DNA of 27,333 nucleotides from Spirogloea muscicola (Eukaryota; Streptophyta; Zygnematophyceae; Spirogloeales; Spirogloeaceae). Shown here piece by piece: positions 1 to 11,927 of this stretch. The stretch is from assembly GCA_009602725.1 (NCBI GenBank), contig WELB01000021.1:117079-144411 (forward strand), in the 5' to 3' direction. A program made the translations under genes and the position numbers. The notes beneath the pieces are model-generated. The model had not been told where the DNA came from, searched no databases, and saw nothing but the letters and a program-made list of their open reading frames with translations. Within the stretch, counting starts at the first letter, position 1; each line of letters starts with the position of its first letter.

Positions 1-94
1 GGCGGCGGCGGCGACGGCCCGCGGGCGGCGTCCGGAGCGAGGGCTCCCCCCTGCGCGGCCAGCAGCGCCCGGAGCGGGCGACGGCGGAGCAGCG
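1..94 (+). promoter_or_regulatory. GC-rich 5' leader of the SNU23-like gene
   Basis: Very GC-rich sequence starting in a GGC trinucleotide run and ending at the proposed start codon. Probably 5' UTR or promoter-proximal DNA. No TATA-like box is visible, and the promoter itself may lie outside the window. Confidence 0.4.
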
Positions 95-3000
95 ATGGCC
101 AAGGTCAGGGGAGAGCCCCCACCGCCCAGCAGCCAGCGCAGAGGCGAGGCCTCGGTGGCGCGGCAGCACGGCCGACGGGCCTCGCTCAGCTCCTAACGAG
201 CCACAGATGGACTATGGCCGTGGACCCACTAAATGAAAGGGACGTTTCGTCTCATTTTTACTCAACTTTGTCAGCTGAGTCGGCCATCGACTGGCATGCT
301 GCGCCGCGCAGGCCGCGGGCGTCGACAACACCGCGCGCCGCAAGTGGGACCGCGACGAATACGAGCAGCGGGCGCGGGAGCTCGAGCAGGTGGGCTCCCG
401 GCCTCTGCCCAAACACAAAGACCGACTGTCGTGGGCGCCTGCTCGGCGATGAGCGCTTGTGGCGACGGTGGCTGCCGGATGCTGCCTTGGCAGCGCGCAC
501 CCGTCAGCTTCGGAGCTCTGCTTCCGTCCCGTCATCGTCCGCTCTTGGTCCTGCTGTGGGGTTCTCACGGTCTCGCAGCCGAGGTCAAGCCTCGCAGCTG
601 CTCCTCTGCAATGCTCGTCGGCTCGGCCCCTTTCTGACACTACGCTTCGCCGCTCCACGCAGGAGGAGGAGGAGCGCGCCCGCCCCTTACGTACAGCCGC
701 CTGACCTTTCAGCCTTGTCTCAAAGCCCTTATATACAGGGTCACAATATGTCGAAAATCAAGAAAACCCTGACAGTGACTTGTTAAGCCCATCGTGCCAG
801 ACATCCGTCTCAAAGTCGGTCTATATGATGTCTGTCCTCCTCTTCCTTAACCTCCTAATGACCTGAACCCAGCTCTGAGCCCTCAAGAGGTCATCACTGC
901 TCATAGCCCAGCTGCGAGAGCTTTGTTGCAACAGCTTCAGCTCCCTCCTGCACGGCTCCAGAGCAGCCCATCCTTACGCAGATGCTGGGGGCGTTTCTAA
1001 TGAAGTGCTATATCTGATCTTGCTGTCGCTTCTCCGTCCCTTTTCTTTCCTTAGTGGCCTCTCTTCTCCCTCCACCGCTTGCATCCCCTCCTTACGCATG
1101 CTGCCTCCGGCCCAACCCCCCTCCTTGCATGTGTGCAGCGAGAGGGCCGGCTGTGCAGCGGGCGCCGCTGAAGCAGCGTGATCACTCCGTGGACCTTGCC
1201 TCGCGCCTAGGCAAGACGCAGGTGGGGGCCCTCTCACCTGGCCGTTGCACGCTGCTATCAGCCACCTCCAGCCTTTGGGCCTGTCCGTGTGCATCGCCTC
1301 AGATGCTCCCGCCTTTGATCTGGACTGCACTACTGACTATCTGACAAACATCCCCGCATATCTTCTTTCTCTGTTGTTCCTATGTCTCTGTTGCTCTCAT
1401 TCTGACGTGCATCTCCCATGTTCTCACTTTGCAGGTGGTGACGCAGGTCACGCCACTCAGCCAACAGGTGAGGGGCTTGGGCCTGTACGTGTCTCAAGCC
1501 CGCAGACTTTGATTGTATGTACTATACTGGCTGACCACCCAAGTATATGTCATATGCTCTGAAGCTCAAGGCCCAATTTGTACTGTCCTTTCAGCTGCTT
1601 GTCTTGTTCTCAACTTGCGCACGTACTCGCAGGAGCACCGTAGCTCTTTAAAATCTGCGTGCTAGCGGCCCTGGAATTGACAGTGGTGCCAGCGGGGGGC
1701 CCTGTTGCGGGTGCACCCCAGGCAGGCTATTACTGCAATGTGTGCGAGTGCGTTGTGAAGGACTCAGCTAACTACCTTGACCACATCAATGGCAAAAAGC
1801 GTGAGTGGCTGCCATGAAAAGCAGAAATTAAAAGTCTGCAGACTTGCAAGTCGGGCAGCCTCCTGTGTGGCACATTCAAGCTGCAGTCGCTTTGGCGAGA
1901 AGAAGTTGGCTGTGAGCTCTTGAGCTCTAGAAGGCTGATTGCTAGAGGGGAAGTTGCTCTGTGGTGCAGTCTCATCTGCCCTTCTATAGACTCTGACTCA
2001 GCTTCAGGATTCAGGGGTTGAGGGTTTGAGAACTGATTCAGCGAGTTGCCTTATCATCCCATCATGTCACGTGACCTTGGACTTTACCCTGTAGATTGCA
2101 GAAGCTGACCCACTGAATGTCAACCCCGTTTCTGTGATGTCTGATGGTGTGGCCAGACCAACGGGCGCTGGGCATGTCCATGCGGGTGGAGCGGTCCAAT
2201 GTGCACCAGGTCAAGATACTGCGGCAGCGTAGTTGACCTCAAGGCTGTGTTGCAAAGGAGCTGCCAGACGTCAGACCTGGAGTTGCGGTGTATTTCTGCC
2301 TCCTTGGTAATGATTTTCACCAGCAAATACGAGCCTCGTGCAGGTAAGAGATCGATTGGAGGAGCTGAAGCGGAAAAAGGAGCAGATTTCAACATTGACA
2401 GAGAAAGGTCAGTGCAGCTGGTCCATGACGAAAAGAAGGCCTCCCGAATGCTTTGCTCAACATATCTGCCATGTATACCCTGTTCTGTCGTCATCTAGGT
2501 AGCGGTTTTGCTATTGCCTGTCTTTCGTCTAAGATCCAGGCAAAAGAACTCCTGGTGGTTACAAGCCCCCTGTCTCTCATAAGAGCACCCAGCCGTCCTC
2601 ACTTATGCAAGCCCATAAGAGCAATGTCTGCTCCATAGGAGACTGTCGTACAATCCTGTGTGCCTTACCAGAGGGCAGGCTTGTTGTTGTGAGCACTGGC
2701 ACTTCTTTGCCCAGGTGCACATGTCAGTCACTAGAGTCCTGCTGTGGTCAAAGGCAAGGTGCCGAGGAGCCTCAGGCCGGCAAGTGCAGCTTTTGCCGCA
2801 GATTTTGACGCCAGGATACTTAAGCAGCAGGAGGAGGAGGAGGAGCGGAAACGGCAACGCAAGGAGCGCAAAAAGGAAAAGAAGGTCCAGCGTCCTCAAG
2901 CTCTGTTTGAAACCCCTAGATGTCTCCACTTGTCACTATGATGGCTAGCCTTCAAGCAGCCAGAGGTGAGAGAGTGACCGGCATCTCTACTCACACCTGT

Positions 3001-3100
3001 GCAGAAAGAGAAGGCGGGGGAAGGGCTCCCAGCAGCTGACGTGGATGTGGATGTCGCGGCCCTTATGGGATTTGGGGGATTTGGCACGACAAAGGCCTAG
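95..3100 (+). CDS. SNU23: SNU23/ZMAT2-like U4/U6.U5 tri-snRNP zinc-finger protein
   Basis: Ten exons join in phase: 95-103, 312-389, 663-690, 1139-1221, 1435-1467, 1722-1800, 2157-2209, 2344-2407, 2802-2884, 3005-3100 (stop TAG), giving 201 aa; human ZMAT2 is 199 aa. Seen in order: a [15 protein letters not shown] start, a [10 protein letters not shown] segment, a matrin-type C2H2 finger ([10 protein letters not shown] ... DHINGKKH), the [14 protein letters not shown] stretch, a charged coiled region with a run of Glu then KERKKEKK, and the terminal MGFGGFG box. These are the hallmark blocks of SNU23, a component of the spliceosomal B complex and tri-snRNP that acts in the nucleus. The first exon codes only MAK and is the least certain, chosen because its phase-0 donor fits. 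Exon 3 (28 nt) is also short and weakly conserved. The gene is convergent with the ARM/TOG gene, with a 367 bp gap. Confidence 0.93.
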
Positions 3101-3467
3101 CCTTTGTGCTGCTACCTCTGGCTGCGCATGACATTATGTATATACACATTATGTATCCGACATTGCCCAAGGCTTGAAATCTGTGATTGCATGTTCTGCT
3201 GTTCCTGTTGCAAAACACATGCCCACGAGGGTGCCTGTCACCTTCGGCATGTGCAAGTACTTGCTGGGTAAGGTCATTGTAGTAGGGCGAGTTGCTTGGA
3301 ACAGGACGTTGTTAACGTTGCTCCCTCCTTAATAGTCTAGTTCAGCAGCTAGTATCATGTTGGAACGAACACAGTGCTCTCTACATCAAGACATACGTAA
3401 TAAAGAGGCAACGTCTTAGGCAGCATATCAAGACTACAAGCAGCAACAAACAAAGCAGGGGTGTAGA
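3101..3467. other. Convergent 3' intergenic region (SNU23 / ARM-TOG)
   Basis: No coding segment recognised. It must hold the 3' UTRs of the two facing genes. A direct repeat of ACATTATGTAT occurs near 3130-3155, separated by a few bases. No clear poly(A) signal could be picked out. Confidence 0.5.
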
Positions 3468-5530
3468 CTATGCATCAACACCAAGCACTGATACAGCACT
3501 CGTGGCGGGCTCTTGTATGGAGGTAGTGCATGTAAGGTCTATTAAGGCCACAGCTGCGGTGACCGGCAACACTCTCCGGCACAGCTGCTCCCAGTTCTGT
3601 GCAGTGCTATTGAGGCTGCCATCCAAAGTTGAATCATCCACAGATGCATGCTCCTGGAGATTCTTTGACGCTGTGAGAAATAAATGCAAGTCAACATAAT
3701 ATCAGAATGCGTCAGACAAGGCTTGTCTAGGCTCTTCAACTGATTTTTGTAGTACATTCGCACAGCATTTTGGCATGTCAATGATGAATCGTCTGCTTTC
3801 AGCATCAGACCACGAGATTTCTGTAAGGTGGTGCTTAGTGACCTTGGAAGAGATCTAGAGTCATTTTCCGGGCTGCCTCTCTAGCTTCAGGAAGTTGATC
3901 GACTATCTGTGTACCCGCAATCTTGACCAGGGCATCAAGGCCCCACTTGGCAAGTCCATCAGCCCCCTGTTGACATGAGTGCGCTTGTAATGCTTAGCAA
4001 TCAGTCTAGCATCCCCAATCACTGAATCCAGCTGCTCTCCTTATGCTGCTACAATAATCAGTTAAACTTGATGACATGTTACACCCACGCAACATGCAAG
4101 TCCGGTCCTACACCTTTTCCTGCATGATTGTTGGTCGTGCCAAGGTCTTGTAGTGGCTTCTGGACAAAGCAGCTTGCTAGAGGCACACGATGAAGCTTGG
4201 TGCCGTTGCCGGCTTTGGATGTACGTGAAGCTCACCAGCTTTGCAGCAGTCTGTTGTAGGGCTACCGTGGCTTTGGCACGAACACGAGGGTTTCGATGCT
4301 GTACAAGATGCTGTAGCTTCATCAGCAGGGGTCCCGGGGAAAGAGCTGTGGTCATAGATTGGAGGGTTCTTGCTGCTTCCTCGCACACAAATTGCTTATC
4401 TTGGGATGCCTTCATGAGCAGGTGTGGTAGCTGCACAAATGCATGAAAGGTAATGTCAACCCTGCACTGTGGCAGTTGACATAGATTCACACCACAAAGG
4501 GGGGGTGTGGAATGGCATCGATGAACAAGGAACTCACTGGGGCAAACTTGTATTGCAATCGTGACGGAAAGGGATCTGAACGTAGATGCTACAATGCCAC
4601 ACTGTGACTAGAAGAAGTGCATAAGCTGCCAGACCACAAGCACACCGGCCTTCAGGCATTGCCTTACAATCTGGTCAATGTAGTCAAGCATTCCATCCGC
4701 ATAGGCAGCCAGGAGGTCCGCAGTGACCATGATTGCTGTCTTGCAGAGCACGCTTCGAGGACTTTGCATTGACCTCAGTATTGAAGGGATCACAGATTCT
4801 CTGCACTTCCAGCTTGATTATTGTGAGCCTAATATATTGTTGCAGAGTGGGCATGGGTCCTCTTCAGCAGCATGTCAAGAACTACTTGTTAAGCGCATTA
4901 CAAAATGTGCTGAGAATTACTCCTGCGCTGATGTCATACTTGAGCATCCAGAGGTGCAGTCTTTCACTCAAACTGCTCAGTATACTGCTCTGCTCATGCC
5001 CAGCCAATTGGACATCCAGGCAAGCCTACAAAAGGTGGTCTCACACAAATACAAGGGAGGAAGAAATGCTCACAGTTGAGGCCGGAAAGCAAGCCTGTGA
5101 AAGATTGACAATTGCCGCACATTGACCAAGGCGTGGCAGACGACAGACCAGTTCTTCGAGCTCAGGCGCTGTGAGATAGTCTGCACAGACTCACCAGCCC
5201 TCTTTGTAAGGCAGAATGTGCTATGCAATCAGCATTGGTTGATGAGCCAAGGGCATCAGTACGTACATTCAAACAAGACTGAGCGTCTTCAACAGGTTGA
5301 AGATCTTCTGTTGGCATGTACTCAACGGGAACTGCTTGCATGCTCTCCCCTTCTTCACTGCTCCTCGGCACGCACTGAGGCTTGTGTGGCACAGCCAGCA
5401 GCTCTGGCCTAGCAAGGTTGCTGTCATAGTTCTCTTCATTGCCCCGAAAGGAACTGTTTGTTCTGGTGAGTGTTCTACGCTCGTCCAACTTCCGGCGGCC
5501 GTCAACGCTCTCCAGCCTCTGGAGAGCCAT
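3468..5530 (-). CDS. ARM/TOG-repeat protein (plant ARM superfamily, TOGARAM-like C-terminal domain)
   Basis: Proposed minus-strand exons, high to low: 5530-5267, 5180-5095, 4984-4940, 4800-4668, 4430-4236, 3966-3843, 3670-3468, about 349 aa, in phase throughout. Clear family blocks: LSSKNWSVVCHALVNVRQL; SPRSVLCKTAIMVTADLL; LMKASQDKQFVCEEAARTL; HRNPRVRAKATVALQQTA; VDQLPEAREAARKM; and a C-terminal NWEQLCRRVLP. These match helical-repeat proteins of plants and the TOG domains of crescerin/TOGARAM and CLASP, which bind tubulin; a microtubule role here is inferred from the family. The first ~90 residues are polar and not recognised. The start (MALQRLES) resembles plant members. Least certain are the 45-nt third exon and the donor at 5095, which would be GC rather than GT. 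The last four exons are secure. Confidence 0.82.
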
Positions 5531-5949
5531 CAGGCCAGCCCTGCTGCAGGGCCGGAATGATGGCACAGGTCGCAGCTTTCTGCAACGTCCTTGATGACTT
5601 GGTCGCCTTTCAGCAGAAGCCCTGTTCCTCTGGAATTAGGTTCGTGGACAACAATGACTTCTTGCCACGATGGAGTTGCGCGGCCGCAGCATCTTGTGGC
5701 GCCGGGGAAGGTGCTCTCCGCCGCCAGTGGCGGCCAGCTCTGGCTCGTTGACGTCTACGGCGTCCTCCGGGCGGCCTCGTGGCTCTCCCCGCCAAGCGAG
5801 CACGCGAAGGGCGAGGAGCGGAGGAGACGAGCAGCAGCGCGGTCCTCGGGGCGCCAGCAGGCAGCGGCGGCAGGGATGAGGGTGGTGGCAGCTTTTGAAT
5901 GGCCTTTTGGCGCGCACACAGGTCGTAAACGGTGTAGTGGGGAAATTTG
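5531..5949. other. GC-rich intergenic region between divergent ARM/TOG and ARF genes
   Basis: GC-rich sequence (strongest about 5680-5880) with overlapping open frames on both strands but no recognisable protein family. It probably contains the 5' leader and promoter of the minus-strand ARM/TOG gene. The frames look like the usual by-product of high GC. Confidence 0.4.
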
Positions 5950-6335
5950 GCTTTCGTAGCTGGTCTACGAGGAGGGCAACGTCTAATGGCAGCTCGGCAC
6001 CCACCGGTGTGTGGAGGCGCAAGAAGGGTCTTGGCCCCTTCGAACCTTTGTCAATTCTTGTTGGGCTGGCTTTTCACAACCCTTGCCCCCATTGTGAGAG
6101 CCACTTCACTTCTCTTGTCCAACTTCTTGTCTTCCTCTTTCCGTGATGTCTTGTCACGACTGATGTCACGAAGAGAACAGCTCCTCCATTGTAAGAAAAA
6201 GCAAGCGCGGCCAGGTTAACTGGTGGCTGGGAGAGGCCAGCCCAAAAGAAATGGACAAGGTTTGAAGGAGCCGGGGTGCTAAGGACTGAGACAGCAGTAA
6301 GCGAACTCTCAGTAACCTAAGTAAGGCAATGGCCG
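5950..6335. repeat. Short fold-back repeat (diverged)
   Basis: Sequence at about 6036-6080 (TTGTCAATTCTTGTTGGGCT...) is the reverse complement, with mismatches, of 6221-6270 (GGCTGGGAGAGGCCAGCCCA...). The arms extend outward weakly: a CTTTCGTAGCTGG motif near 5958 faces AGTAAGCGAACTCTCAGTAA near 6296. The same arm order occurs in the larger inverted repeat at 10.7-11.5 kb, so both look like members of one family. The ~140 bp between the inner arms carries nothing recognised. Confidence 0.6.
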
Positions 6336-6360
6336 TGAGGCCAGCATAAAGGCACGTACA

Positions 6361-6560
6361 AACAGAAGGAAGACTGTATTTGGTAGAGGGCGATGGCTGT
6401 GATTGGCCAGCCCAGAAAAACAAGCAAGAAAGGGGCAGGACGAGCTACAACAGCCACTCAAGTGGCCACAGGGTGCTCAATATCACATACAAGGGGATAT
6501 ATACTATGTACAAGGACAGGAAGAAGCGCTTCCAAATTGGGCGATGGCTGTGTTATAGTA
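6361..6560 (+). repeat. Dispersed repeat copy (GGGCGATGGCTGTG core)
   Basis: The 60 bases 6361-6420 match 24421-24480 at 48 of 60 positions (counted by eye, no gaps), centred on TAGAGGGCGATGGCTGT. Similarity continues more weakly to a shared AGTGGCCAC motif. A second core follows at about 6525-6552 (GCGCTTCCAAATTGGGCGAT). Confidence 0.7.
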
Positions 6561-8373
<1,813 letters not shown>

Positions 8374-9544
8374 AGCACTTCTGGTACTTTTGGGAGGTCT
8401 TCTTGGGAGGTGCATTGCGCAGGGTGTATTGTGCCTTAGATTGATGTAGAGGTTCCAATTGAAGGTTGCTCCTTTCACGTCTTCATCCAACACGTTTTCC
8501 TTTGAGTCAGCAGACCAGCACCTGAGCAACTTGCGCTTGCCGCCGCAAGTTTTGATGAACTGTTGTGTATTTGAGGTGGCCACTGTTGGGCTACACAGTG
8601 GCTCTTACAGCTTGTCAATTCTTCGCTCTATTATGCATTGCAAGCCTCGGTCGTGTCAAGTGGCTTTTCCATGGGGACAGACTTCAATAGAGCATCTGGA
8701 CTGTTTGGATGCGCTTCATGTTTTTGTTAGAGTCCTGGCTCTCGACTTAGAATATGAGTATCATAGTAACAGGAGCAGGAGAAATTGTGTACCATTACCC
8801 TCGCTGTGTGGGTCACAACGTGGACAGGGGCAGGTAGTTAGTTAGTGATTAGACACTAATCATTCCTTATTGTATGACACCGTTTACAATATCGCAGTCA
8901 CAGTGCTCCAGACGATGACGCAGTTGCTTAGTGAGTGGCCATTGCAGCATGCTTCCGCCTCAGCCACTTCACTAACAATCAGCTGTGAGGATGTGAAGAG
9001 TAGACGACGTAGCCCCGCATGCATTTGAGGGAGGTGCCGTGGGTCGAATCTAAGGACTAGGTGATAGGCAGCAACTTGGGGAAGTATTTGACTCCAACCC
9101 AGTGGGCGCTAGTAGAGCTCATCTGGACAGGCATGCACATGCATCGGGCACTTATACTACTCTGAGGCACGTCTGCTCCCGTGCCCTGGCTATGGCTGCA
9201 GCCCAACTGGGGTGCAGAACAAACCCTGTGTGCATCAGCTGTCCGCCAGCATGAGTGGATTTGCGCTGTACAGCTGAGAAAGAGACACTCTGCTGATCCT
9301 GCGGAGAAAAGGCGCGCAATACGCATGAGATATAGGGAAGGCCAATTTAAGCCTCAGTGAACATTGCTCAGGCAGAAATTAGTGGAGAATAAAATTCTGT
9401 AGAGAGGGCCACACGACCATTTGGGTACTTAGGGGGTTGGGAATACAAGAGGCGATGGTCAATGAAGCCAGTCGGGAGATGCAATGTGAGTAGTCGCCAG
9501 CTCTTGAAGAGCAATGCACCGGTGGCAATTAATCTGAGCTAAAG
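8374..9544. other. Convergent intergenic region (ARF / reductase-like gene)
   Basis: About 1.17 kb without a recognised gene; it must contain both 3' UTRs. A perfect small inverted repeat (TGATTAG-ACA-CTAATCA) is at 8846-8862. A minus-strand open frame at 9057-9326 is Ser/Cys-rich, without family resemblance, and is not called. Confidence 0.5.
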
Positions 9545-10376
9545 TCAATCAAGACTGGCAACAGTAACATTCTTGGCTTTCAGATAGTCTTGCCACTTCA
9601 CAGGCCGCCTTATAGCACCAGGGTACTGTACTACTGCTGGCAGCTTCTTTGTGCTCAGCAATGTGCTTCCTGGACCAAGGAGCTTGGTGACTGCAAGCAG
9701 CTGGGAGTCGTCGGCGGAGTTTATCCCAGCCTTGGGCTTTGGGAAGTCGCTCAGCAGACGGCTTATGTACCTGAACAGTAATTGAAGCACAATGCAGCAA
9801 AGTCACAGAAGGAGGTCAATACTGCCAAACAGCTACAACAGACTCGACGTGCCAGTATCAAGCTCTTGTGGGCAGACTGCCACTAGGCACAGTGCGGGAA
9901 GATCGCAGAGGGTGCAAGCTGAAGCGGCAGCCCTCAGGTGCTTACCAGAGCCTCGTGTAGGACTCGGTGACGACGATGTCTCCACCCAGCATCTTCAGCT
10001 GCTCCACGACATCGGCGGTGCCGGGCTTGTCGCCCACCACGTTGATGGTCTTCACCCCGCGCTCTCGGGCCTCCCTAATAAGGGCCCGCCCTGCTTCGCT
10101 GTCAGCTGCATTCTGGACAATGACGTCACCTGCGCAGCAATCGGCCGCCAGGCTGTGGGAGTCAGCTCCGCCGCAGAGCCCCAAAAGGGTCGTCGCCATG
10201 GCTCTGCGCTTCGACGGCGCCCGCGGCTGACCCGGCTTCAAGTCGACGCGATCGAGGAGGTCCGCAGCGGACAGGGAGTAGGGCCGGCCACCGCCGCGAC
10301 CGCCGCGACCGCCGTGGCCACCGCTTGCTAGCGGCGTCTGGAGCAGCCTGCGCGACGGCCGCCAGGCGGCTCGCAT
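9545..10376 (-). CDS. Truncated mitochondrial trans-2-enoyl-CoA/ACP reductase-like protein (MECR family)
   Basis: Three minus-strand exons: 10376-10232, 10129-9946, 9770-9545, 184 aa, phases agree. The first ATG gives MRAAWRPSRRLLQTP, Arg-rich and without acids, like a mitochondrial presequence, then a Gly/Arg linker. After that come DLKPGDVIVQNA, GVKTINVV, LGGDIVVTE and LLSDFPKPKAGIN, which line up with the cofactor-binding half of MECR/ETR1, the last enzyme of mitochondrial fatty acid synthesis. That family is normally about 350-370 aa. Here the N-terminal GroES-like domain, which carries the catalytic Tyr, is absent, and the protein stops where the last ~70-80 residues should begin. The glycine-rich NSGVGQ-type motif reads DSEAGR, and the usual Arg after NVV is Gly. 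It may be a decaying copy or a repurposed short protein. No N-terminal domain exon was found upstream on this strand. Confidence 0.65.
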
Positions 10377-10433
10377 GCTGGCCGCTGCCTCCGCGCCGCG
10401 GGCGGGCCGCAGAGGCCTGCGCGCCCGGGCCAC

Positions 10434-10689
10434 ACGGCGCCTGCTGCGCCGCGGAGCTTGTGGAAGTAACCTACGCAGACCCTAGAAATGGGCGATCGTA
10501 GACAGCTCTGGATGCACCACCAGAAGTAGAGAAAGAAGAGCGAACAAGCTCGTCAGACGAAAGGAAGGCCCTCACGTCGTACGGCCTCCCCCGTGGACCA
10601 CTGGTCCATTGTTTTGACCAGTAGTCCGATCTTGCATCTACATGTTGTAGATCTTGTCCTTTAATGTTGGGCCTTGTTTTCAGGCTAGC
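10434..10689. other. Intergenic spacer with two small perfect hairpins
   Basis: No gene recognised. Two perfect inverted repeats lie 27 bp apart: TGGACC-ACT-GGTCCA at 10594-10608 and ATCTACA-TGT-TGTAGAT at 10636-10652. The region is upstream of the reductase-like gene and may hold its promoter. Function of the hairpins is unknown. Confidence 0.45.
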
Positions 10690-11545
10690 TGGCCCGCGCG
10701 CTGCACCTGCTCGTGCAGGCGGAGCCCTCGCTGCTGCCTCTGGCTCTGGCTAGGGGACCCGCTTCCAGGAACCCAGTCTCTCTGACCTGAGGCTGCTTAG
10801 CAGGGGTTACTGAGTGCTTCGTAGCTGCTTCGTTTCATTATTTTTGTGCTTGTTGTTCTTCGTGATTCCCCTGGCCCCTTCTCGTCCTTTGTTCATTCTT
10901 CTTTGGGCTGGCTTTTTCCAGCCCCTATCCTCAGTGGGCGAGCCCTTCATCCCGAGAAGTTCACAGCCCTTGCCCCCTTCGGAAGCCACTTCTCGTTCGG
11001 GAGAGCCAGTTCGTTTCAGGTGGCCCGCTCTAACACCATTGCCTTACATTGCAAAAGCTATTTCTCCTACCTTAGCCCCTCTTAGCATAGGGCTGAAGGG
11101 CTTTGCGCCTTGTAATCCCATGCTTTGCACTAGCTTTTGCACCAGCTTGAACATCGTATTTGTTAAATTGGCCTCCCTAATATTTCATGTGCACCACGAG
11201 TCTTCTCCCTTCGCATAGGGCTTCGTTTCAAGTAGCTACATTCTTTGCACTAGCTTGTGCCTTTTGCCTGGATGGTGTGTTGGTGTGGATTGGTATGATC
11301 TAGAGGAAGAGCGCTTCCAGGAGAGGGCGGTAGCTGGGAGAGGCCAGCCCATTATGAAGAAGCCAAACTTCGTAGGGGCCATGGAAAAACGCTAAAACAC
11401 TCGCAGGATCCAGTAGCTACGAAACACTCAGTTACCCCTACTAAGCAGCCACAGGCCGGAGAGACTAGTCTCCTGGTAACGGGTCCCTGGCTAGGGCCAG
11501 AGGCTGCAGCGAGGGCACGACCGGCACGAAGATGCAGCGCGCGAG
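10690..11545. mobile_element. Fold-back element: inverted copies of a retroelement 3' end
   Basis: Left arm about 10694-10832 and right arm about 11411-11545 are reverse complements at roughly 80-85% by eye; shared blocks include GTAGCTACGAAACACTCAGT (right arm) and GGGTCCC plus GCAGCGCGCG. Weaker inward similarity includes the TTTGGGCTGGCTTTTTCCAG core near 10900 and its inverse near 11335. Both arms encode, outward to inward, the same short peptide (RALHL ... ending in stop), the left on plus and the right on minus. The middle (about 10930-11310) repeats a TTTGCACTAGCTT motif near 11122 and 11244. No transposase or target-site duplication was found, so the mechanism is unknown. Confidence 0.65.
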
Positions 11546-11927
11546 ACATGGATCGCAGCAGCGAGAAGGCCACGCGCATGCGATACACCTGCGCGAGCGA
11601 GCCTGCTGCATGGAAAATCACCGGCTCCCCAAGGCTGCGGCGGGAGATCGCGTGTCGGGAGAGCGTGTGGAGCAGCTCGAGCCACCAAGCGCCCACCGCA
11701 CCGTGGGTGTCGATGGCGAGCAGGAAGAACTCGTCGTCCCGCGGGTGGTCAGCGTATTTGAGTTCCTTGGCCCGGGCGGCGCAGGCCACCGCATGCCCAG
11801 CAGATTCCGTGGGGTGAGTGCTGTCGAAGGCGTCGGTAGTCATACCGTCCAGGATGAGACGCGGCCCACCAGCCAGGGGAGTGGCCAGGAGGTCGATTTG
11901 TCCTCCCCTACCATTCAATCCTACCAT
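11492..11927 (-). pseudogene. Decayed retroelement-type ORF fragment
   Basis: A minus-strand frame open from 12008 to 11352; its middle ~145 residues look like real protein. Visible features: LLATPLAGGPRLILDGM, then FDSTHPTESAGHAVACAARA, AKELKYADHPRDDEFFLLAI, DTHGAVGAWWLELLHTLSR, and VYRMRVAFSLLRSMSRAL. This resembles the segment that follows the reverse transcriptase domain in retroelement polyproteins of algae and mosses (D..F.P.A.ET.G pattern, then a basic helix). The resemblance is from memory. No reverse transcriptase motif is present here, so the element is 5'-truncated. Its 3' end runs into the right arm of the fold-back element. Confidence 0.55.

Noticed and set aside
4723-5125. Overlapping plus-strand open frames of 118-130 codons
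   Set aside because: They lie antisense to the ARM/TOG exons, show no family pattern, and the minus strand carries clear homology blocks.
5591-6022. Long open frames on both strands in GC-rich DNA
   Set aside because: Frames overlap one another on opposite strands, with composition-driven Arg/Ala/Ser content and no recognisable domain.
9057-9326. 89-codon minus-strand frame, considered as the missing C-terminus of the reductase
   Set aside because: No resemblance to the MECR C-terminal region; rich in Ser and Cys without pattern.
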